64,000 nt of DNA from Bog-950 sp044225825 (GTDB taxonomy: Bacteria; Bacteroidota; Bacteroidia; Chitinophagales; LD1), in contig JBGAIB010000004.1 of assembly GCA_044225825.1 (NCBI GenBank), forward strand, positions 310,001 through 374,000, given 5' to 3'. The notes under the pieces were generated by a model. It saw nothing but the letters and a program-made list of their open reading frames with translations, was not told where the DNA came from and ran no database searches. The position numbers were made by a program, and so were the translations under genes. Of this stretch, positions 24,524 to 33,926 are shown piece by piece; position 1 is the stretch's first letter; each line of letters starts with the position of its first letter.

Positions 24524-26908
24524 ATGAAGAAACATTTACTTATTGTATGTTGTCTGGTTATGGTCTGTTTCGCCCATGCACAAAGCAACATTCAAATGCT
24601 TGGGCACCTGCCTTACGCCAACGGTGTTGAATGCAGTAACCTGACAGGCTATGCTGATAGCAGTGGTAATGAATATGCCTTAGTTGGTACTACACAGGGC
24701 TTGTCAATAGTTGATATTACCGACCCCGCCAATCCTGTTCAGGTGTTTCTGGTACCTGGTGCAACAGGTCCACAGGGTTTATGGCGCGAGGTACGCGAAT
24801 ACAAAGGCTATGCCTATGTAACAACTGAACAGCCCAGCGGCTTAGTAGTGGCCAATCTGCATTACCTGCCCGATAGTGTGCCTTACCATACCATTAACCC
24901 TGGCAGCATGGCAACATCACATACCATCTTTATCGATGAAAATGGTATTGCCTATGTAAACGGCACCGACAAAGGCCAATTATTTCTTGACTTAAATGCT
25001 AATCCCTGGAACCCAACTCTGCTGGGTTCATTCGATAACAATTATGTACACGATTGTTATGTGCATAACGATACCCTCTGGGCTGCCTGCATTAACGATG
25101 GCTTCGTGAAGGTAATTGACGTAAGTGATAAAACTGATGCTAATAATCCCGCTAAAGTGCTTGCCCAATGGAATACACCACTTAACTTTTCGCACAACTG
25201 CTGGCTGAGCGACGACCGCCGTTATCTGTTTACAACCGATGAGAAAGCAAATTCCTATTTAGCCTGTTACGATGTAAGCGACTTAAATAACGTTACGGAA
25301 ACAAACCGCACGCAGGTTGACCCGGGCAGCAATACCATTATACACAATACTTATTTCCTGAATAATTACTGTATCACTTCTTACTATACCTATGGCATTT
25401 CGATACACGATGTAACCCGTAAGAACAACCTGATTGAGGTGGGCAACTTCGACTCCTCTCCTAACTTTTCGGGTGAAGGTTTTGATGGCGCTTGGGGTGT
25501 ATGGCCTTACCTGCCTTCCGGCAATATTATCATCAGCGACATAGAAACAGGTTTATGGATTGTGAAGCCAACCTACAAGCGAGCTTGCTACCTCGAAGGA
25601 TTAATAAAAGACTCTGTTTGTAATACCGTATTGAATGGTGTTAAAGTGGAAATTATTGAAGATACCGTGCAGGACTACAGCAACTACCTGGGGCAGTATA
25701 CGTTTGGTACAGTAGATAGCGGCACCTATACCGTTCGATTCAGCAAACCCGGATATCAAACAAAAGACAGCAGTGGCGTACATTTACAAAACGGTATGCT
25801 TACTACTATAAATGTGGAATTGGTACCTGTTTCCACTGCTAATCTGGTGGTAAAAGCAATTGACGCCACCAGCGGTAACGATCTCCCTTTTGTGCGGGTC
25901 TTAATTTTGGATTCTGCCGGCAATAAGTTTCAGGAATTCGCTACTAACAATAATGCGCAATATACATTCTGCGATTTTGTACAAGGCACCTACGATTTTT
26001 ATGCAGGCCGTTGGGGCCGCAAAACAGCGCATGTGGCAGCAACTGTAAATGTATCGCCTGATACCGTTATAATACCGATTGAAACCGGTTACTACGATGA
26101 TTTTATAATGGATTACGGCTGGACAGTTACCTCCACGGCCACCAAAGGTGGCTGGACGCGTGGTGAACCTGTTGGAACTGATTTTCAGGGATCAGAAAGT
26201 AACCCTGATAATGATGTTACCGGCGATTGGGGCAGTGATTGCTATATAACCGGGAATGGCGGTGGCCAGGCTGGTGACGATGATGTAGATAACGGTTATA
26301 CCATTTTACGCTCGCCTTTATTTAATCTCGCACAATATCACGACCCTTATATTTATTTCTCTCGTTGGTTTTTTAATGACGGAGGCTCAGGCAATCCTAA
26401 CGACTCGTTGATTGTTACCTTAAGCAATGGCTTTGATACTATGGCCGTTTATACGGTAGATGCATCCGATGCCTCACAAAGCCAATGGAAGGCAGCTAAA
26501 ATTCGTGTGCGCGACTTTATGTTCCCGGCAATAAATATGCGCATAGAATTCAAAGCTATGGACCAGGCTCCCGGCCATTTAGTAGAAGCAGGAATCGACA
26601 AGTTTTGGGTAGAAGATTCTGCTTCGGTAGATACCGTTGGTATTGAAAATATCGCCGCAGTTAATCCGGTTTTAAAAGCATATCCAAACCCTTTTGGCAA
26701 CCAGCTATTAATCAAGGTAGAAAATCTCCCTGCTAATGGAGCAACCGTGGATATATTAAATGCTATAGGTCAAAAAGTTTATAGCGCAAAAATCAATCAA
26801 TCTGCCGCTGTATTAAAAGTGGAAGAAAACTTTGCAGCTGGTCTATACATTATTCAGCTAAGGGATAACGGACAACTCCGGCAATCGCTTAAGGTAACTA
26901 AATACTAA
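24524..26908 (+). CDS. Choice-of-anchor B family protein with T9SS type A tail
   Basis: 794 residues. Signal peptide 1-19. Residues ~20-345 form a beta-propeller of LVIVD-type repeats (GLSIVDITDPANPVQVFLV; VKVIDVSDKTDANNP), with the family start phrase MLGHLPYANGVE. Two carboxypeptidase-regulatory-like sandwiches follow (~350-430 and ~435-520), then a choice-of-anchor J-like region (GWTRGEP, DNDVTGDWGSDCYITG; ~525-690). The last ~80 residues are a type A sorting domain (AYPNPFGNQLLIKV ... LRQSLKVTKY). Surface-exposed or secreted; substrate unknown. A hairpin terminator follows the stop. Confidence 0.88.
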   Translation: MKKHLLIVCCLVMVCFAHAQSNIQMLGHLPYANGVECSNLTGYADSSGNEYALVGTTQGLSIVDITDPANPVQVFLVPGATGPQGLWREVREYKGYAYVTTEQPSGLVVANLHYLPDSVPYHTINPGSMATSHTIFIDENGIAYVNGTDKGQLFLDLNANPWNPTLLGSFDNNYVHDCYVHNDTLWAACINDGFVKVIDVSDKTDANNPAKVLAQWNTPLNFSHNCWLSDDRRYLFTTDEKANSYLACYDVSDLNNVTETNRTQVDPGSNTIIHNTYFLNNYCITSYYTYGISIHDVTRKNNLIEVGNFDSSPNFSGEGFDGAWGVWPYLPSGNIIISDIETGLWIVKPTYKRACYLEGLIKDSVCNTVLNGVKVEIIEDTVQDYSNYLGQYTFGTVDSGTYTVRFSKPGYQTKDSSGVHLQNGMLTTINVELVPVSTANLVVKAIDATSGNDLPFVRVLILDSAGNKFQEFATNNNAQYTFCDFVQGTYDFYAGRWGRKTAHVAATVNVSPDTVIIPIETGYYDDFIMDYGWTVTSTATKGGWTRGEPVGTDFQGSESNPDNDVTGDWGSDCYITGNGGGQAGDDDVDNGYTILRSPLFNLAQYHDPYIYFSRWFFNDGGSGNPNDSLIVTLSNGFDTMAVYTVDASDASQSQWKAAKIRVRDFMFPAINMRIEFKAMDQAPGHLVEAGIDKFWVEDSASVDTVGIENIAAVNPVLKAYPNPFGNQLLIKVENLPANGATVDILNAIGQKVYSAKINQSAAVLKVEENFAAGLYIIQLRDNGQLRQSLKVTKY

Positions 26909-26916
26909 GCGCTACA

Positions 26917-26944
26917 GGCCCGCCCATACCGGCGGGCTTTTTTA
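26917..26944 (+). terminator. Rho-independent terminator
   Basis: Stem GCCCGCC / GGCGGGC with a 6-base loop followed by TTTTTTATTTTT, between the choice-of-anchor B gene and murQ. The U-run overlaps the short murQ upstream region. Confidence 0.85.
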
Positions 26945-26954
26945 TTTTTACTTT

Positions 26955-27767
26955 ATGAAAGTAACCGAAAGCAAATCGCATTACCACCATCTCGAAAAAA
27001 TGAGCACGCTCGAACTGCTCACTAATATAAATACGGAAGATGCAAAAGTGCCTCTTGCAGTGGCAGCCTGCATTCCGCAAATTGAAAAGCTGGTGGATAT
27101 TATTGCAGATAAGATGTTAAGCGGTGGAAGGCTCTTTTATATGGGCGCAGGCACCAGTGGCCGTTTAGGTATTGTTGACGCTAGCGAATGTCCGCCAACC
27201 TATGGCGTTCCTCAAGGGCTCGTAATTGGCTTGATTGCCGGTGGCGATAGCGCCATTCGCAAGGCAGTAGAATTTGCTGAAGATGATCTGGAACAGGGAT
27301 GGAAAGATCTGCAGCAACACAACATACATTTTAATGATGTGGTTATTGGCATAGCGGCCTCCGGGCGCACACCTTATGTTATTGGAGCATTAAAGAAATG
27401 CCGCGAGGCGGGTATAACAACCGGATGCATTACCTGCAACCCAGGGTCGGAAGTGGCACAGCAGGCTGATTATCCCATTGAGGTAATTGTAGGTCCTGAA
27501 TTTGTAACGGGAAGTACGCGTATGAAAAGCGGCACGGCGCAAAAGTTGATCTTAAACATGATAAGCACCAGCGTAATGATTAAAATTGGCCGCGTTGAAG
27601 ATAACCGCATGGTGCATATGCAACTCTCTAACGAAAAACTAATAGACCGGGGAACCAGGATGATTGTGGAATCCACCAACATACCATACGATGAAGCTAA
27701 AGCCTTGTTAATCAGTGCCGGAAGTGTTAAAAGAGCGCTGGAAAAGTGGAAGCTCGGGCAGCCTTAG
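26955..27767 (+). CDS. murQ: N-acetylmuramic acid 6-phosphate etherase
   Basis: 270 residues, normal length. Cleaves the lactyl ether of MurNAc-6-P to GlcNAc-6-P in peptidoglycan recycling. SIS-domain motifs: GRLFYMGAGTSGRLG with the sugar-phosphate loop (~57-71), DASECPPTYG with the catalytic Glu (~75-84), GIAASGRTPYVIGAL (~130-144), and TGSTRMKSGTAQKLILNM (~185-202). No murein-recycling partner (anmK, MurNAc transporter) is beside it. It is flanked by T9SS genes and probably monocistronic. Confidence 0.96.
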   Translation: MKVTESKSHYHHLEKMSTLELLTNINTEDAKVPLAVAACIPQIEKLVDIIADKMLSGGRLFYMGAGTSGRLGIVDASECPPTYGVPQGLVIGLIAGGDSAIRKAVEFAEDDLEQGWKDLQQHNIHFNDVVIGIAASGRTPYVIGALKKCREAGITTGCITCNPGSEVAQQADYPIEVIVGPEFVTGSTRMKSGTAQKLILNMISTSVMIKIGRVEDNRMVHMQLSNEKLIDRGTRMIVESTNIPYDEAKALLISAGSVKRALEKWKLGQP

Positions 27768-27852
27768 ATATCCACAGTGTTCTCGTCCACTAAGGTTTTC
27801 GAAAAACATTTTACTTACCTTTAGCCTCCATTCGAAAACCAAAACTAACAAC

Positions 27853-29769
27853 ATGAAGAGGATTGTACTTTGTTTAATGGCGCTGACGATGTTAGGAGTC
27901 GTTCAATTAAATGCGCAGACATATTTTTCCGACAACTTTTCGAACCAGGCCCTTCCTAACTGGACCATAACAAATCTTGCAGGCAGTAACGTTAACTGGG
28001 CATGGGATGCTGACGGTCAGTCAGGCGGCCAGGCTGCAGGTACGTTTAATGCTCCCGGAGCAGCTACCGGCTGTATAGTATTGGATAGCGACGGCGGTGG
28101 TGCAACAGGCACTCCGGAATACAGCATCATTACTTCCAAAGCGATTGATTGCAGCGCTGCTTCCGTTGTTTACCTGAGCTTCCTTGAATATTTTGGAAAA
28201 TACCAGAGCGATACTCCTCGTGTTTACATCAGTAACGACTCTATTAACTGGACATTAATCCATACTGCTTCAACAGGTTTGGCTACCAATCAAACAACAG
28301 CTAACCCTAAACTGGTGGAAGCAAATGTCTCTTCGGTAGCTGCAAACGATACATTATATATCCGTTTTAGCTGGAAAGGTGAATTTGACTACTGGTGGTT
28401 TGTTGACGACGTGCGCGTTTATACGCCCGATCAAAACAATGCACAGGCAGATGCAGTAAACGCAATCTTCAGCAACGGCTGTAATCTTTCAAACGCCGAA
28501 GACGTTTCTATCGTTATCCGCAATAAAGGTTTAGCACCGCTATCTACACTTTCTGCTTCTTACAAAGTTGATAATGGCACTACAGTAACTGAAACAGTTA
28601 CCTTACCCGCTGCCATAGGTTACGACACTACCTACGAATACACCTTTACCGCTAAGGCCGATTTAAGCGCAGTAGGTATTCACCAAATTTTAGGCTGGGT
28701 TGACTTAGTCAATGATTCGGTTCATGTTAATGATACTGCTTCTACAGTATCCATTTCATCAAACCCAATTGACATAACCAACCCTTATACCACCAGCTTT
28801 GAAGTGCCTAATATCGGTAGCGATCTTACTGGCTTTAGCTGGACTTCATTAGACGCCAACAATGATGGCTTTACCTGGAATTTATCTACCGCATCTGCTG
28901 CCACAGGCCAGGTTCATTTCCGCTATTCATGGAATGAGGATGGAAATACAGCTGCCGATGATTGGTTGTTCAGCCCTTGTTTACAACTCGACGCTTCTAA
29001 AGCCTATAAAGTTGATTTCTGGGATGAAGTAGGCGAAGACAACAACGGTTTATATCCTGAAAAAATCGAAGTAAAAGCTGGCACATCACGCACAGTTGGA
29101 GGTATGACCCAGGCTATCGTTGATTATGGTGAGCAACAAAACACTGCTTATGAAGAGCGCGTTTCGGCCTTTAAACCTGCTACCACCGGTATTTACTATG
29201 TAGGCTTCCACTGCTATAGCGATGCTAACCAGTGGTTCCTGGATGTGGATGACGTAACCATCAGCGAACTGGCTGGTCCTACTGCCGACTTTACTACCGC
29301 AGCTAATGGAACTGCCGTTTCTGTAACCGACAACTCATCAGAACTGATCACCGATTGGCAGTGGAGCTGGGGCGATGGTAACGTATCAACCGGCCAAACA
29401 CCGGGTGCACACGTATATACGCAAGCTGGCAGCTATACCGTTTGCCTGACAGTGACCAACCTTGCCGGTACTGACTCAGTTTGCAAAACTGTAGTTATTT
29501 CAGGTATCAACGAACTGGATGCCTCTGCCGAAATTTCAATTTATCCTAACCCTACCAACAACGTTATCAATGTAATGCTGAACGATGCATTAAAAGGCAA
29601 TGCACAACTGGAAATACTGAACCCAATCGGCGAAGTAGTGATCAGCCGCAAAGCTACCGGTAACAACGTTGAGAAATTCAACATGGACAAACTGCCTCAG
29701 GGCGTTTACTTCGTGCGCATCTCCGGCGAAGGTGTAAAAGCCATCAAGAAGTTTGTTTACGCTAAGTAA
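27853..29769 (+). CDS. PKD-domain secreted protein with T9SS type A tail
   Basis: 638 residues from the ATG at 27853, which opens the signal peptide MKRIVLCLMALTMLGVV; the frame upstream to 27715 overlaps murQ and is not used. TACCTTTA at 27816-27823 with TTTTCG upstream is a likely promoter. Two choice-of-anchor J-like lobes (about 25-200 and 315-480) share W..D...SGGQAAG and WNEDGNTAADDWLFSP phrases. A PKD domain lies near 485-560 (WQWSWGDGNVSTGQTPGAHVY) and the sorting domain is in the last 80 residues (IYPNPTNNVINVML ... GVYFVRISG). Possible roles: adhesion or extracellular binding; no catalytic motif seen. Confidence 0.88.
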   Translation: MKRIVLCLMALTMLGVVQLNAQTYFSDNFSNQALPNWTITNLAGSNVNWAWDADGQSGGQAAGTFNAPGAATGCIVLDSDGGGATGTPEYSIITSKAIDCSAASVVYLSFLEYFGKYQSDTPRVYISNDSINWTLIHTASTGLATNQTTANPKLVEANVSSVAANDTLYIRFSWKGEFDYWWFVDDVRVYTPDQNNAQADAVNAIFSNGCNLSNAEDVSIVIRNKGLAPLSTLSASYKVDNGTTVTETVTLPAAIGYDTTYEYTFTAKADLSAVGIHQILGWVDLVNDSVHVNDTASTVSISSNPIDITNPYTTSFEVPNIGSDLTGFSWTSLDANNDGFTWNLSTASAATGQVHFRYSWNEDGNTAADDWLFSPCLQLDASKAYKVDFWDEVGEDNNGLYPEKIEVKAGTSRTVGGMTQAIVDYGEQQNTAYEERVSAFKPATTGIYYVGFHCYSDANQWFLDVDDVTISELAGPTADFTTAANGTAVSVTDNSSELITDWQWSWGDGNVSTGQTPGAHVYTQAGSYTVCLTVTNLAGTDSVCKTVVISGINELDASAEISIYPNPTNNVINVMLNDALKGNAQLEILNPIGEVVISRKATGNNVEKFNMDKLPQGVYFVRISGEGVKAIKKFVYAK

Positions 29770-29785
29770 TTAGCCAACCAACTGC

Positions 29786-29822
29786 AAAAAAATACCCCGG
29801 CTCAAACCGGGGTATTTTTTTT
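29786..29822. terminator. Bidirectional hairpin terminator
   Basis: AAAAATACCCCGG / CCGGGGTATTTTT around a short CTCAAA loop. The A and T arms make it work for both the plus-strand PKD gene and the convergent minus-strand HAD gene ending at 29826. Confidence 0.88.
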
Positions 29823-29825
29823 ATC

Positions 29826-30479
29826 CTAAAACGTAATGGTTTTTAAATCCACTAAACTTCGCAGTTTCCAATCGGCAATGGCCAGCCTGTTATCATCGTA
29901 ATGAGCCGGATCGGGAACCGCCAGGCATTTCATACGCGCCGATTTAGCAGCCAGTATGCCATTAAACGAATCTTCAATAACCAAACAGCGTTCGTGCCGG
30001 GCATTCAGTGTATCAGCCGTACGTATAAATACGCCAGGGTGAGGTTTGCCATAAGTTTCGTGTTCTGCACTCACCAGCAATTCAAAATACGATTCAATAT
30101 TTAGTTTGTTAACGGTGGCTTTTATTAACCGCATAGCCGAACTGGAAGCCAGCGCCAGTCGCATTCCTGCATTTTTAAAATATTCCAGCGAGTCTAGTAC
30201 ACCCGGCATCGCCAGTGCCTGATGTGTAATAGCACTTTCCATTTCATCCAGCACCTCGTCATGCACCTGCGCCTTTGTTTTACCTATCCAGGGCTTGCGG
30301 TAATACCAATAGTCCACCACTTCATCAAACCTGAAGCCGGTGGTGACCTTGCAATCATCATCGGTTAATTGCAGCCCTACGGTGCTAAACACCTTAATTT
30401 CGCTCTGCCTCCAAAAAGGCTCACTGTCAATTATAAGGCCGTCCATATCATAAATAACAAGGTCGAAGTTCTTTTGCAT
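29826..30479 (-). CDS. HAD-superfamily phosphatase, hexitol phosphatase / YniC-like
   Basis: 217 residues. Motif I DMDGLIIDSE (Asp nucleophile at ~11, acid/base Asp at ~13), motif II SSSAM near 116, motif III Lys in YGKPHPGVF near 148, and motif IV EDSFNGILAA near 172-181. The cap insertion and W-rich start (EPFWRQSE) fit the YniC/HxpB subgroup that dephosphorylates hexitol phosphates and 2-deoxyglucose-6-phosphate; exact substrate is inference. Cytoplasmic, single gene. Confidence 0.88.
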   Translation of the reverse strand: MQKNFDLVIYDMDGLIIDSEPFWRQSEIKVFSTVGLQLTDDDCKVTTGFRFDEVVDYWYYRKPWIGKTKAQVHDEVLDEMESAITHQALAMPGVLDSLEYFKNAGMRLALASSSAMRLIKATVNKLNIESYFELLVSAEHETYGKPHPGVFIRTADTLNARHERCLVIEDSFNGILAAKSARMKCLAVPDPAHYDDNRLAIADWKLRSLVDLKTITF

Positions 30480-30537
30480 AACTAAGCAGGTGCCATTGTC
30501 GGCACCACAATAATGCAGATTTGACCTGAGATTGTTA

Positions 30538-32427
30538 TTACTGCAGCAAGGTTAGATTACCCGCTTGCGAACGCTTTATACCATCGTAAAAGGTAAACTC
30601 GCTGTAATACACGTAAACACTTAATGGCTGTTTTACGCCCTTGTAAAATCCGTTCCAGCCTTCGTTTACATCCTCCGATTCATACACCAATTCTCCCCAG
30701 CGGTTATAAATGCGTACGTGGTATTGTTTAAGGTCCTGTGAATATTTAGGGCGGAAAGTCTCATTGGCACCATCACCATTCGGAGTAAACGCCGTAGGAA
30801 AATAGATATACGAAGGGCAATAATCCTTGGCTATAACGGCTGTGTCAGTTTCATTACAGCCATTCACATCGGCCACAGTAACCACATAAACGCCCGAGTC
30901 CAAATGACTAAGTGAAGGGCCGCTTTGTGCATTCAGCCAGGTATAGGTATAAGGTGATGTTCCTCCCTGCACGCTAACTGCCAAGCGTCCATCCCTGATT
31001 CCATAACAACTCACATTTTCCAATTCGCTGAAAGCAATACTGATACCGCTAACCTCAGGCAAAAACACACTGCTACCTGCTGAACAGGTATTGGCGTCGG
31101 TAATAGTTACATTATAGCTGCCTGCCAACACATGCTGTATAGCACTGCTTCCTGCTCCATTCGACCAAACGTATGTGTAAGGTAAACTACCGCCTACCGC
31201 AGAAACCTGTATGCTGCCGGTGCCTCCTGTTGAACAGGTATCAGGTATAACATTAAAGGAGGTGGTAACACCTGCCGGCTCGTTAACCGTTACAGTAGCC
31301 GTAGCAGCACAACCGCTGGACGACGATACGGTAACGGTATAATCCCCGGCTACCAGGCCGGTAGCCGTATCGGTGTATTGTGTAGGGTTGGTGCTCCAGG
31401 TAAAGCCTAATGGGTTTACCGAAGAAAGGCCTGTCACATACGCATAGCCGTCGGCATAACCTTTACAGGTAGCATCACTGGCCGCAGCATTAATGGCAAT
31501 TACTTCTATGTTTTTGGTAACCGTAGTCGCCGGGTTACAGGGCCCTGCTGCCGTAAAGGTAACCGCGTAAATACCACTGGTATTAAAAGTGTGCGACGCA
31601 GTTAAACCGCTGGCGGTATTTGAAGCGCTGCCGGCATCACCAAAATTCCAGTTTAGTTGATCAGGGCATAGATCGGTATTGGCGGTAAAATTCACCGTGT
31701 TATTACCGGCACAAGAAAAACTATAATCAGCAGTAATGGCAGGTGCTTCCTCTATGCTAATCGCATCAATAGCCAGGCCATCATAACTGTTACAGGTGGT
31801 TCCTGCACCAAACGTAAAACGTAACAACACATTCGATTGGCCGGCTAAGTTATCCAGGCAATGTCCCGCTGTTTGCCAGCCGTTGCTGCCGCCACCACCC
31901 TGGCAACTCCCCTGCGTGCTTTGCACGTTGCCGCTCCAACCTTCGCTTACCGCTGCAAGCCCTGCCAGATTATTGATATTGGCAGTATTGTACCAGTTCA
32001 TGGTCATGCAGTTAGCAGGCTCATTTTTCGAACCTACGTTTTGCCAGGTGTTCCCCCCATCAATCGAAGACTGTAGATTGGCTCCGTCATAGGTATGTTC
32101 CGTTTCCCACCAAATTTTGAAGGTGATATACGGATGCTGAACACTGCTGAAATCGAAACAGGGGCTTTGCAGCCACGAGCGTTCGCCCAGGTTATAGAAA
32201 GCCGAAGAAACCCCGCCTATCATCCAGCACTTCGAGCCGCTGGCGGCCTGCGATATCAATGGTTTGGAGGGCATAGCCCAGTTCCAGTCACTGCTGGTGC
32301 CACCACTTACCCAATTGCCATTAGTGGTTTCAAAATCCTCGAAATACGGATACGCATTAACACATTGTGCCTGGCTGTTAACGGTAAATACAAATTGCAG
32401 GGCAAGCGCCCAAAATAAAAACCTCAT
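30538..32427 (-). CDS. Secreted gliding-motility-type protein with PKD and SprB-like repeats
   Basis: 629 residues. Signal peptide to about 20 (SQAQC). Residues 25-225 form a Trp/Asn/Gly-rich sandwich (YFEDFETTNGNWVSGG, TLQSSIDGGNTW-type phrases). A PKD domain is at ~230-310 (LNWNFGDAGSASN). Three SprB-like repeats at ~310-540 each contain a GxSPYTYTW-type core and a GSYNVTITDANTC-type end. The last ~85 residues are the type B gliding-motility C-terminal domain: YFPTAFTPNGDGANETF, VRIYNRWGELVYES, GWNGFYKG. Secreted by T9SS; probable adhesin. Confidence 0.9.
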   Translation of the reverse strand: MRFLFWALALQFVFTVNSQAQCVNAYPYFEDFETTNGNWVSGGTSSDWNWAMPSKPLISQAASGSKCWMIGGVSSAFYNLGERSWLQSPCFDFSSVQHPYITFKIWWETEHTYDGANLQSSIDGGNTWQNVGSKNEPANCMTMNWYNTANINNLAGLAAVSEGWSGNVQSTQGSCQGGGGSNGWQTAGHCLDNLAGQSNVLLRFTFGAGTTCNSYDGLAIDAISIEEAPAITADYSFSCAGNNTVNFTANTDLCPDQLNWNFGDAGSASNTASGLTASHTFNTSGIYAVTFTAAGPCNPATTVTKNIEVIAINAAASDATCKGYADGYAYVTGLSSVNPLGFTWSTNPTQYTDTATGLVAGDYTVTVSSSSGCAATATVTVNEPAGVTTSFNVIPDTCSTGGTGSIQVSAVGGSLPYTYVWSNGAGSSAIQHVLAGSYNVTITDANTCSAGSSVFLPEVSGISIAFSELENVSCYGIRDGRLAVSVQGGTSPYTYTWLNAQSGPSLSHLDSGVYVVTVADVNGCNETDTAVIAKDYCPSYIYFPTAFTPNGDGANETFRPKYSQDLKQYHVRIYNRWGELVYESEDVNEGWNGFYKGVKQPLSVYVYYSEFTFYDGIKRSQAGNLTLLQ

Positions 32428-32495
32428 AAAACTGGTGCAAAGAAAAGGATTGGTAGCTAACCTTAGAGCTGATTTTAGTTAAGTAGCCTTTATTG

Positions 32496-32975
32496 CTAAT
32501 CGCCGTCGAACATGGTTTCCTCCATCCGTTCGTATTCTTCATCAATCTGCAGATTTCGGCCATCTGCGGCAGTTGTAGCTAAAACATCGCAACGTTCATT
32601 AAAAGGGTGATCGTTATGCCCGCGTATCCAGTAAAAACGCACATTATGTTTACGGTAAAGCGGCAAAAATCGCTTCCAAAGGTCGGCGTTTTTCTTCTTT
32701 TTAAAAGCAATGCGCTCCCATCCGAACACCCAGCGCTTCTCCACACTCTCCACCACATACTTCGAATCGGAGAACACATTTACATCCAACCCATCGCGGG
32801 TTAAAGCCTCCAGACCCTTAATAACAGCCAGCAACTCCATCCGGTTGTTAGTGGTTTTGCGGAAACCACCCGAAAGTTCTTTCTCGTGCGGACCAAATTT
32901 TAAGATGGTGCCATAACCGCCGGGGCCGGGATTTCCCCGTGCCGCACCATCGGTATAAATTTCAACTACTGCCAT
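32496..32975 (-). CDS. rnhA: Ribonuclease HI
   Basis: 159 residues from the ATG at 32975 (MAVVEIYTDGAARGNPG); the frame extends upstream but the extra 35 residues cover the intergenic region shared with the EamA gene. It hydrolyses RNA in RNA-DNA hybrids. Catalytic carboxylates: Asp9 (YTDGAARGNPGPGG), Glu in TNNRMELLAV, Asp in VFSDSKYV, and the last Asp near the C-terminus (GHNDHPFNERCD). Basic handle residues KRWVFGWE are present. Divergent from the transporter gene. Confidence 0.95.
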   Translation of the reverse strand: MAVVEIYTDGAARGNPGPGGYGTILKFGPHEKELSGGFRKTTNNRMELLAVIKGLEALTRDGLDVNVFSDSKYVVESVEKRWVFGWERIAFKKKKNADLWKRFLPLYRKHNVRFYWIRGHNDHPFNERCDVLATTAADGRNLQIDEEYERMEETMFDGD

Positions 32976-33023
32976 TAGCGATTGTTGCGCTAAAATAGTT
33001 TTTTCGCCCTCAATACAACGGCA

Positions 33024-33926
33024 GTGCTTAAAACCTATCACGCGCAAAGCGATCTTACCAAAGCCCATATACAAATGCATCTCTCCATTTTGTTATGGGG
33101 GCTTACGGCCGTATTGGGCAAAGCCATTCAACTGGATGGCATTTTACTGGTATGGTGGCGTATGATGATCGTTAGCGCTTCGCTGTTTATTTATATCAAA
33201 TACACCGGCACTTCCTTAAGCGTATCAAAACAAAACCTCAAGCAGCTGTTTATAGTAGGCCCGCTGCTGATGGTGCACTGGTTATTTTTCTACGGTGCGG
33301 TTAAAAACAGTAACGTAAGTGTTACGCTCAGCCTCTTCTCCTCCACTACCCTGTTTACCGCCTTGCTGGAACCACTCATCACCCGTAAGCGCTTCAATAA
33401 AATCGAACTGGTTTACAGTTTACTGGCAATGGCTGGTATTGCCATAATTTTCTACAGCGATAAAAACTCATACACCAGGGGAATCTTCTTTGCCTTAATG
33501 GCGGCCTTCGTAGGTGCATTTTTTAATATCCTCAATAAAGGTGTGGTACAACAGGTATCCAGCAGTGTGGTTTCATTCTATGAAATCTTCGCGGGGTTTG
33601 TGCTGCTAACGCTGTTTGTGCCCTTACATATACAACTGCAGGCCCCCGGTAAAATTCTACCCTCAACACAGGATTGGGTATTACTGGTCATACTGGCCAT
33701 AGTTTGCACCCATGTTACACTAATTCTTTCGCTCAATGCACTTCGGCACTTGTCGGCCTTTACGCTAAATCTTGCTATCAACCTCGAGCCTGTTTATGGC
33801 ATCGCCCTGGCATTTCTACTGTTTCACGAAAACGAAAACTTAAATACTGGTTTCTTTATCGGCACTGCCATTATCATGTTCAGCGTGGTGCTTCATTCCT
33901 GGATGGAAGGCCGCAAACCGGCTTAA
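33024..33926 (+). CDS. EamA-family (DMT) transporter
   Basis: 300 residues, about ten hydrophobic helices in two repeated EamA halves. The first starts IQMHLSILLWGLTAVLGK, the second AFVGAFFNILNKGVVQQ; EPVYGIALAFLLFHE is the usual signature near the C-terminus. I keep the GTG at 33024 because homologues have residues before QMHLS; ATG 33075 is the alternative. Substrate unknown (relatives export amino acids or metabolites). The stop overlaps the convergent DUF2490 stop by 4 bases. Confidence 0.85.
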   Translation: MLKTYHAQSDLTKAHIQMHLSILLWGLTAVLGKAIQLDGILLVWWRMMIVSASLFIYIKYTGTSLSVSKQNLKQLFIVGPLLMVHWLFFYGAVKNSNVSVTLSLFSSTTLFTALLEPLITRKRFNKIELVYSLLAMAGIAIIFYSDKNSYTRGIFFALMAAFVGAFFNILNKGVVQQVSSSVVSFYEIFAGFVLLTLFVPLHIQLQAPGKILPSTQDWVLLVILAIVCTHVTLILSLNALRHLSAFTLNLAINLEPVYGIALAFLLFHENENLNTGFFIGTAIIMFSVVLHSWMEGRKPA